A model generated the notes under the pieces. The model ran no database searches. It saw only the letters and a list, made by a program, of their open reading frames with translations, and was not told where the DNA came from. Positions 8,016 through 11,957 of a stretch of 11,957 bases of DNA are shown in pieces. The position numbers were made by a program, and so were the translations under genes. Source of the stretch: Bacteroidales bacterium (GTDB lineage: Bacteria; Bacteroidota; Bacteroidia; Bacteroidales; UBA932); the NCBI GenBank assembly GCA_017483985.1, contig JAFUUB010000111.1, positions 1 to 11,957 of the forward strand, given 5' to 3'. Position 1 is the stretch's first letter, and each line of letters opens with the position of its first letter.

Positions 8016-8408
8016 ATGAGCGAAGAAAATGTAAAGAACCCGATGGACCTCAACGGTGACGGCAAGGTCACCCTCGGAGAGAAGGTCCAGTACGGCGTGG
8101 GCAAGGCCCAGGAAAAAGTGGAAAAGGCCATCGGCGACATCGCCGACGACGCCAAGGAAGCCTACGGCAAGGCTAAGGAAAAAGGCAAGGAGTACTATGA
8201 CGTTGCCAAGGAAAAGGGCAAGGTGTACTACGATGCCGCCAAGGAGAAGGCCAAGGACGCGTATGCCGAAGCCAAGGAAAAGGCGAAGGATGTCTATGAA
8301 GACGTCGCAGAAGATGCGAAGGAAGCCTACGCCGAGGCCAAGGAAAAAGGCAAGGAATACATCGACAAGGGCAAGGCCAAGATCCAGGAATTCAAGGACA
8401 AGGCTTAG
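8016..8408 (+). CDS. EF-hand-like loop plus LEA-like 11-residue repeat protein
   Basis: A 130-residue protein with no cysteine or tryptophan, very rich in Lys, Glu, Asp and Ala; I know no specific function. Residues 11-22 (DLNGDGKVTLGE) place D11, N13, D15, K17, T19 and E22 on the positions of an EF-hand/dockerin calcium loop. From about residue 42 to 129 the rest is eight consecutive 11-residue units such as AKEKGKEYYDV and AKEKAKDAYAE, without a break. This hendecad pattern is typical of group 3 LEA proteins and related stress or YtxH-like proteins, and should form a long amphipathic helix or be disordered. No signal peptide is seen, so it is probably cytosolic. The start at 8016 (MSEENVKNPMD) is chosen over an upstream TTG at 7968 that overlaps the candidate promoter. 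The gene stands alone, divergent from the lipoprotein operon. Confidence 0.82.
   Translation: MSEENVKNPMDLNGDGKVTLGEKVQYGVGKAQEKVEKAIGDIADDAKEAYGKAKEKGKEYYDVAKEKGKVYYDAAKEKAKDAYAEAKEKAKDVYEDVAEDAKEAYAEAKEKGKEYIDKGKAKIQEFKDKA
8142..8402 (+). repeat. 33-bp-period coding repeats (8 x 11 residues)
   Basis: Eight adjacent units of 33 bp encode residues 42-129 of the LEA-like protein. The shared words aaggaaaa and gccaaggaa recur at this period, while third positions vary, which suggests an older array kept by selection on the protein rather than a fresh slippage product. Confidence 0.8.
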
Positions 8409-8421
8409 CTACGAAAGAAGT

Positions 8422-8554
8422 CCCTATCATCTTCCTCTTCTAATAGGGCGGCCCAAGCCGCCGCGGCAGAGCCGCCGGCCAAGCGAAGCGACGGCCGCCA
8501 TGTCCCCTGGGGGACCGCCGCGAAGCGGCGAGGGGGAGATAGTCCCTCCGGGAC
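8422..8554. repeat. Chain of short GC-rich inverted repeats (REP/BIME-like)
   Basis: Seven stems follow each other with hardly any spacer: CCCTAT/ATAGGG (8422-8448, looser); GGCGGC/GCCGCC with loop CCAA (8447-8462); GCGGC/GCCGC (8463-8475); CGGCC/GGCCG (8476-8497); GTCCCC/GGGGAC (8502-8515); CGCCGC/GCGGCG with loop GAA (8516-8530); and GTCCC/GGGAC (8542-8554). The word agtccct occurs near both ends (8419-8425 and 8541-8547). There is no convincing ORF. This resembles intergenic mosaic repeat elements, but its copy number cannot be judged from this window. Confidence 0.7.
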
Positions 8555-8595
8555 CACAAAAGGCTGGAAGAAAACTTCCAGCCTTTTGTGGTCCC
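8550..8595. terminator. Bidirectional rho-independent terminator with 21-bp perfect stem
   Basis: Arms 8550-8570 and 8575-8595 are perfectly complementary around the loop AAAA. The core GGCTGGAAG/CTTCCAGCC is flanked by AAAA before and TTTT after on both strands, the classic layout of a terminator working in both directions. It would end the plus-strand LEA-like transcript and the minus-strand tRNA transcript. The outer part of the stem (CAC/GTG and GGGACC/GGTCCC) reaches into the 3' acceptor strand of the tRNA gene. Confidence 0.85.
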
Positions 8596-8662
8596 TGCCG
8601 GGCATGATCCGACGACCCACTGATTATGAGTCAGTTGCTCTAACCAACTGAGCTAAGGGACC
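8589..8662 (-). tRNA. tRNA with CAU anticodon (elongator Met or Ile2)
   Basis: A full 74-nt cloverleaf can be folded on the minus strand: acceptor GGTCCCT/AGGGACC, D-arm GCTC/GAGC with loop AGTTGGTTA, anticodon stem ACTGA/TCAGT with loop CTCATAA (anticodon CAT), variable loop GGGTC, T-stem GTCGG/CCGGC, and discriminator A at 8589. CCA is not encoded. G1-C72 pairing and the lack of three G-C pairs at the base of the anticodon stem argue against initiator tRNA. Whether it is elongator Met or an Ile2 tRNA modified with lysidine cannot be decided from anticodon alone. The T-loop reads ATCATGC instead of the usual TTCRANY. It follows rpsJ on the same strand by 64 bp. Confidence 0.92.
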
Positions 8663-8665
8663 AAG

Positions 8666-8700
8666 TTGCAGGACTGTCTACGGGAGAGACAGCCCTGCAA
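8666..8700 (-). terminator. Hairpin between rpsJ and tRNA (terminator or processing site)
   Basis: TTGCAGG (8666-8672) pairs with CCTGCAA (8694-8700) and CTGTCT (8674-8679) with AGACAG (8687-8692), with a single A/C mismatch between them and a 7-nt loop. No U-run follows on the minus strand, so it is a weak intrinsic terminator at best. It might instead mark the 3' end of the rpsJ message or a cleavage site that separates mRNA from tRNA. Confidence 0.55.
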
Positions 8701-8705
8701 ATATA
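8698..8705 (-). promoter_or_regulatory. Possible -7 box for the tRNA gene
   Basis: On the minus strand TATATTTG is a full TAnnTTTG match about 35 nt before the tRNA 5' end. No clear TTG is found 19-21 nt further upstream, and the predicted start would fall inside the hairpin at 8666-8700, so this may be chance in AT-rich spacer DNA. Confidence 0.3.
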
Positions 8706-8726
8706 AAGGAAATTCAATTAAAATCC

Positions 8727-9032
8727 TCAGACTTTGATTTCAACCTCCACGCCGGAAGGAAGCTCGAGCTTCATCAGGGCGTCGACGGTCTTCGCGTTGG
8801 AATCGTCGATGTCCAGCAGGCGGCAATAGGAGTTGAGCTCAAACTGCTCGCGGGCCTTCTTGTTGACGAAGGTCGAACGGTTCACCGTGAAGATCTTCTT
8901 GTCGGTCGGCAGCGGAATCGGGCCGCAAACCTTGGCGCCCGTCGCGGAGACGGTGTCGGCAATCTTCTTGGCGCTCTTGTCGAGCAGCATGTGGTCGAAT
9001 GATTTGAGTTTGATTCTGATTTTCTGACTCAT
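8727..9032 (-). CDS. rpsJ: 30S ribosomal protein S10
   Basis: S10 is a small-subunit head protein and, in many bacteria, the NusE partner in antitermination. The 101 residues show [17 protein letters not shown] (5-21), the loop [17 protein letters not shown] (37-53) and the end [21 protein letters not shown]. It is the last gene of the rpsL-rpsG-fusA-rpsJ series, 34 bp after fusA, and ends at a UGA (8727-8729) at the expected family length, which shows that UGA is used as a stop here. The S10-operon genes rplC, rplD and so on, which usually follow rpsJ in Bacteroidales, are absent: spacer, hairpin and tRNA come next. Confidence 0.97.
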   Translation of the reverse strand: MSQKIRIKLKSFDHMLLDKSAKKIADTVSATGAKVCGPIPLPTDKKIFTVNRSTFVNKKAREQFELNSYCRLLDIDDSNAKTVDALMKLELPSGVEVEIKV

Positions 9033-9066
9033 ATCAATTGTTGTTACCGTTTGTTATACTTTTGTT

Positions 9067-11181
9067 CTATTCGTCGTCAGGCATGCGGAAACCGCTCTTC
9101 TCGACAATGTCCTTCGCGAGGTTGGCCGGAACTTCGGCGTAGTGGTCGAAGCTCATGGTGCTGGTGGCACGTCCGGAGGACAGGGTCCGCAGGACGGTCA
9201 CATAGCCGAACTGCTCGGCCAGCGGGACGAACGCCTTGATGATACGGGCACCGTTGGCGGTGGTATCCATGGCGTTGATCTGTCCGCGGCGGCGGTTCAG
9301 GTCGCCCACGATGTCGCCCATGTACTCTTCGGGTGTCACCACCTCCAGGTTCATGATCGGCTCGAGGAGCACCGGTTTGGCCTTGCGGTAAGCGTGGCGG
9401 AAGGCCATGCGGGCCGCAATCTCGAAGGAAAGCTGGTCGGAGTCCACCGGGTGGAACGAACCGTCGAGGAGGGTGACCTTCATGGAAGGAACCTCGTAGC
9501 CGGCGAGACAGCCGTTGGCCATCGCGGCCTCGAAGCCCTTCTGGACGGAAGGCACATATTCCTTCGGAACGTTGCCGCCCTTGACCGCATTCTCGAACTG
9601 AAGGCCCGTCGCGCCCTCGTCGGCCGGTCCGATCTCGACGATGATGTCGGCGAACTTGCCGCGGCCGCCGGTCTGCTTCTTGAAGACCTCGCGGTGCTGG
9701 ACGGTGGCGGTGATGGATTCCTTGTAGTTGACCTGCGGAGCACCCTGGTTGATCTCGACGCCGAACTCACGACGGAGACGGTCGACGATGATGTCCAGGT
9801 GGAGCTCGCCCATACCGCTGATGACGGTCTGGCCGGTCTCATGGTCGGACTTGACGGTGAAGGTCGGGTCTTCCTCAGCCAGCTTGCTGAGGGCGACGCC
9901 GAGTTTGTCGAGATCGCCCTGGGTCTTGGGCTCCACGGCGATACCGATCACGGGATCCGGGAAGACCATGGACTCGAGGGTTATCGGATGGTTCTCGTCG
10001 CACACGGTGTCACCGGTGCGGAGATCCTTGAATCAGACGGCTGCGCAGATGTCACCGGCCTCCACGAATTCGATGGGATTCTGGTGGTTGGAGTGCATCT
10101 GGTACAGACGGGCGATCCGCTCTTTCTTGCCTGTACGGGTGTTGAAGACATACGAGCCGGCATCTACCTTTCCGGAATAAGCCCTCATGAAAGCGAGCCG
10201 TCCGACAAACGGGTCGGTCGCAATCTTGAAGACCAGGCCGCAGAACGGCTGCGAGGCATCCGGCTTGCGCTCCAGTTCCTCTCCCGTCTTCGGGTGGGTA
10301 CCCTTGACGGCGCCCTTGTCGAGCGGGGAAGGAAGGTAACGCATGACGGCATCCAGCAGGAACTGCACGCCCTTGTTCTTGAAGGAAGAACCGCAGCATG
10401 CGGGGACAATCTGCATGGAAATGGTACCCTTGCGGAGGGCGGCGATGATTTCGTCCTCGGTCAGGGAGTCCGGATCCTCGAAATATTTCTCCATGAGGGT
10501 CTCATCGACCTCGGCCGCCGTCTCGACGAGCTTGTCGCGCCAGCGGGCCACCTCATCGGCCATTTCGGAGGGGACCTCCTTGACTTCGTAGTTGACCAGT
10601 TCCTCAGAGGAATCGTAGTAGATCGCCTTGCGGGAAATCAGGTCCACGATACCCTTGAACTTGTCCTCTGCACCGATCGGAAGGCAGACGGGAACAGCAT
10701 GGGCGCCGAGCTTGGTATGGATCTCCTCGACACAAGCGAGGAAGTCCGCACCGACGCGGTCCATCTTGTTCACATAAGCGATCTTAGGCACGCCGTATTT
10801 ATCGGCCTGCCGCCAGACGGTTTCCGACTGGGGCTGTACCCTGCCGACAGCGCAGAACGTCGCGATGGTGCCGTCCAGGACACGGAGGGAGCGCTCAACC
10901 TCGACCGTGAAGTCGACGTGCCCGGGAGTATCGATAAGGTTGATCTGATAGGTTTTGCCGTCATAGTGCCAGAATGCGGTCGTGGCGGCAGAAGTGATGG
11001 TGATGCCTCGCTCCTGCTCCTGGACCATCCAGTCCATGGTGGCAGCCCCCTCGTGCACCTCACCGATCCGGTGCGTCTTGCCCGTGTAGAACAAAATGCG
11101 TTCGGACGTAGTGGTTTTGCCGGCATCGATGTGGGCCATGATGCCGATGTTGCGGGTGAATTTAAGATCTCTTCCAGCCAT
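9067..11181 (-). CDS. fusA: Elongation factor G, interrupted by an in-frame UGA
   Basis: The translational GTPase that moves tRNAs and mRNA through the ribosome and helps recycle ribosomes. Counting the UGA as one residue gives 704 codons, the normal EF-G length. The G domain shows AHIDAGKT (16-23), RGITI (58-62), DTPGH (84-88) and NKMD (138-141). Domain II runs to about 400, domain III has [10 protein letters not shown] (456-465), and domains IV-V follow to MPDDE. Codon 383 (10033-10035) is TGA within [22 protein letters not shown], where other EF-Gs have Gly (GGA would differ by one base). Both halves share one frame, so no frameshift is involved. R114 in [10 protein letters not shown] also replaces a highly conserved Gly. 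It lies 16 bp after rpsG in the str operon. If the UGA is real, the product would be a 382-residue fragment without domains III-V. Confidence 0.95.
10033..10035 (-). other. In-frame UGA at the fusA codon for a conserved Gly (codon 383)
   Basis: The reading before and after is GCC GTC TGA TTC AAG. The family motif at this place is AAVGFKD or AAIGLKD, so the stop replaces glycine by a single G-to-T change from GGA. The base after UGA is T, a context that generally favours efficient termination. UGA serves as the normal stop in rpsJ and in the DUF456 gene. Confidence 0.93.
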
Positions 11182-11197
11182 TCGTTAAGTCTTCAGA

Positions 11198-11674
11198 TTA
11201 GAAACGGAAGTGGGCGAAGGCCTTGTTGGCCTCGGCCATCTTGTGCATATCCTCCTTGCGTTTGAATGCACCACCTTCGTTGTTGTATGCAGCAACGATT
11301 TCTGCACAAAGTTTTTCAGCCATGGAGTGGCCGGAGCGCTTGCGGGCGTAGAGAATCATATTCTTCATAGAAACAGAAATCTTCCGCTCCGGTCTCAACT
11401 CGGTAGGCACCTGGAAGTTGGCACCGCCGATACGGCGGGACTTGACCTCGACCTGCGGGGTCACGTTCTCGAGTGCCTTCCTCCAAATATCGAGAGGAGC
11501 CTTGTCAGAATCTTTCATCTTCTCGCCTACCATGTCAATGGCATCGTAAAAAATAGAATACGCGATACTCTTCTTCCCCTGCAACATAAGGTTGTTCACG
11601 AAACGCGTAACCTGCACATCGTGAAACTTCGGATCAGGAAGTAGAATCCTCTTCTTAGGCTTCGATTTTCTCAT
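11198..11674 (-). CDS. rpsG: 30S ribosomal protein S7
   Basis: A primary rRNA-binding protein that starts assembly of the 30S head and lines the E site. The 158 residues include [34 protein letters not shown] (25-43), [20 protein letters not shown] (71-90) and a basic C-terminus ending FAHFRF. These are the S7 hallmarks, and the length is normal. It sits between rpsL (31 bp upstream) and fusA (16 bp downstream), the conserved str-operon order. No unusual residues are noted. Confidence 0.97.
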   Translation of the reverse strand: MRKSKPKKRILLPDPKFHDVQVTRFVNNLMLQGKKSIAYSIFYDAIDMVGEKMKDSDKAPLDIWRKALENVTPQVEVKSRRIGGANFQVPTELRPERKISVSMKNMILYARKRSGHSMAEKLCAEIVAAYNNEGGAFKRKEDMHKMAEANKAFAHFRF

Positions 11675-11705
11675 TGTTTTGGGAATTTGAAATTAATAAA
11701 GGTGA

Positions 11706-11957
11706 TTACTTCTTAGATTTCTTCGGCCTCTTGGCGCCATAGAGGGAACGGGACTGGGTCCTGCCTTCTACGCCAGCGGTATCCAAAGCTCCTCTAAGGA
11801 TGTGGTAACGTACACCCGGAAGGTCCTTGACACGGCCTCCGCGAACGAGCACGATGGAGTGCTCCTGGAGATTGTGCCCTTCACCCGGGATGTAGGCATT
11901 GACCTCCTTGGCGTTGGAAAGACGTACACGGGCAACCTTACGCTTTGCTGAGTTAGG
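11706..11957 (-). CDS. rpsL: 30S ribosomal protein S12, N-terminus cut by window edge
   Basis: S12 sits at the decoding centre of the 30S subunit. The window holds the last 83 codons, beginning [20 protein letters not shown] and continuing through [11 protein letters not shown], the loop [13 protein letters not shown] and the basic tail [11 protein letters not shown] before TAA. The Lys and Asp of KDLPG, sites of streptomycin-resistance mutation and of RimO methylthiolation respectively, are unchanged. The other resistance lysine, just before PNSA, is the first residue beyond the edge. It heads the visible part of the str operon. Confidence 0.97.
   Translation of the reverse strand, partial: PNSAKRKVARVRLSNAKEVNAYIPGEGHNLQEHSIVLVRGGRVKDLPGVRYHILRGALDTAGVEGRTQSRSLYGAKRPKKSKK

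Noticed and set aside
8056..8607. Alternative-frame Arg/Pro/Thr-rich ORF over the LEA-like gene and hairpins
   Set aside because: It is an off-frame reading of repeats and GC-rich hairpins; the other frame has the ordered hendecads and EF-hand-like loop.
8589..8662. Initiator tRNA-fMet
   Set aside because: The first acceptor pair is a normal G-C, and the anticodon stem lacks the three consecutive G-C pairs of initiators.
9067..11181. Genome-wide UGA=Gly code (as in Gracilibacteria/SR1)
   Set aside because: UGA ends rpsJ at its normal length and ends the DUF456 gene, where read-through would run far into antisense nhaA; only one in-frame UGA is seen.
9142..11265. A 707-codon open frame antisense to fusA and rpsG
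   Set aside because: It has no recognisable domain and lies opposite essential conserved genes; it is a shadow and does not explain the UGA in fusA.

Overview
The window looks like a chromosomal segment of a GC-rich member of Bacteroidota, most likely Bacteroidales. The evidence is the set of protein sequences, the str-type order rpsL-rpsG-fusA-rpsJ with no tuf gene, the absence of clear Shine-Dalgarno sequences at most starts, and TAnnTTTG-type -7 boxes upstream of several genes. It is mostly housekeeping DNA. I see no phage, transposase, CRISPR or toxin-antitoxin genes.

Layout: (1) 1-1702, minus strand: fabG followed 14 bp later by a comF-family phosphoribosyltransferase gene that runs off the left edge and carries five in-frame 17-residue tandem repeats just ahead of where its PRPP-binding loop should lie. 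(2) 1703-1904: divergent intergenic region. (3) 1905-4568, plus strand: a short-type S-adenosylhomocysteine hydrolase gene and an nhaA Na+/H+ antiporter gene, 18 bp apart. (4) 4556-7920, minus strand: a probable operon of a small lipoprotein, asd (aspartate-semialdehyde dehydrogenase), an M24B Xaa-Pro aminopeptidase and a DUF456 membrane protein. Its last gene overlaps the end of nhaA by 13 bp. (5) 8016-8408, plus strand: a small, highly charged protein with one EF-hand-like loop and eight 11-residue LEA-like repeats. (6) 8409-8725: a chain of GC-rich hairpins, a bidirectional terminator and a CAU-anticodon tRNA on the minus strand. (7) 8727-11957, minus strand: rpsL (partial), rpsG, fusA and rpsJ.

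The most notable observation is an in-frame UGA in fusA at codon 383, exactly where EF-G has a conserved glycine in domain II (GGA to TGA). The frame is otherwise intact on both sides. Because UGA ends two neighbouring genes (rpsJ and the DUF456 gene), genome-wide recoding is unlikely. A base error, strain variant or real nonsense mutation is more plausible. The next most interesting items are the repeat array in ComF, the EF-hand/LEA-like protein, and the hairpin chain whose last stem takes in the 3' end of the tRNA gene. No clearly new multi-gene system is visible.
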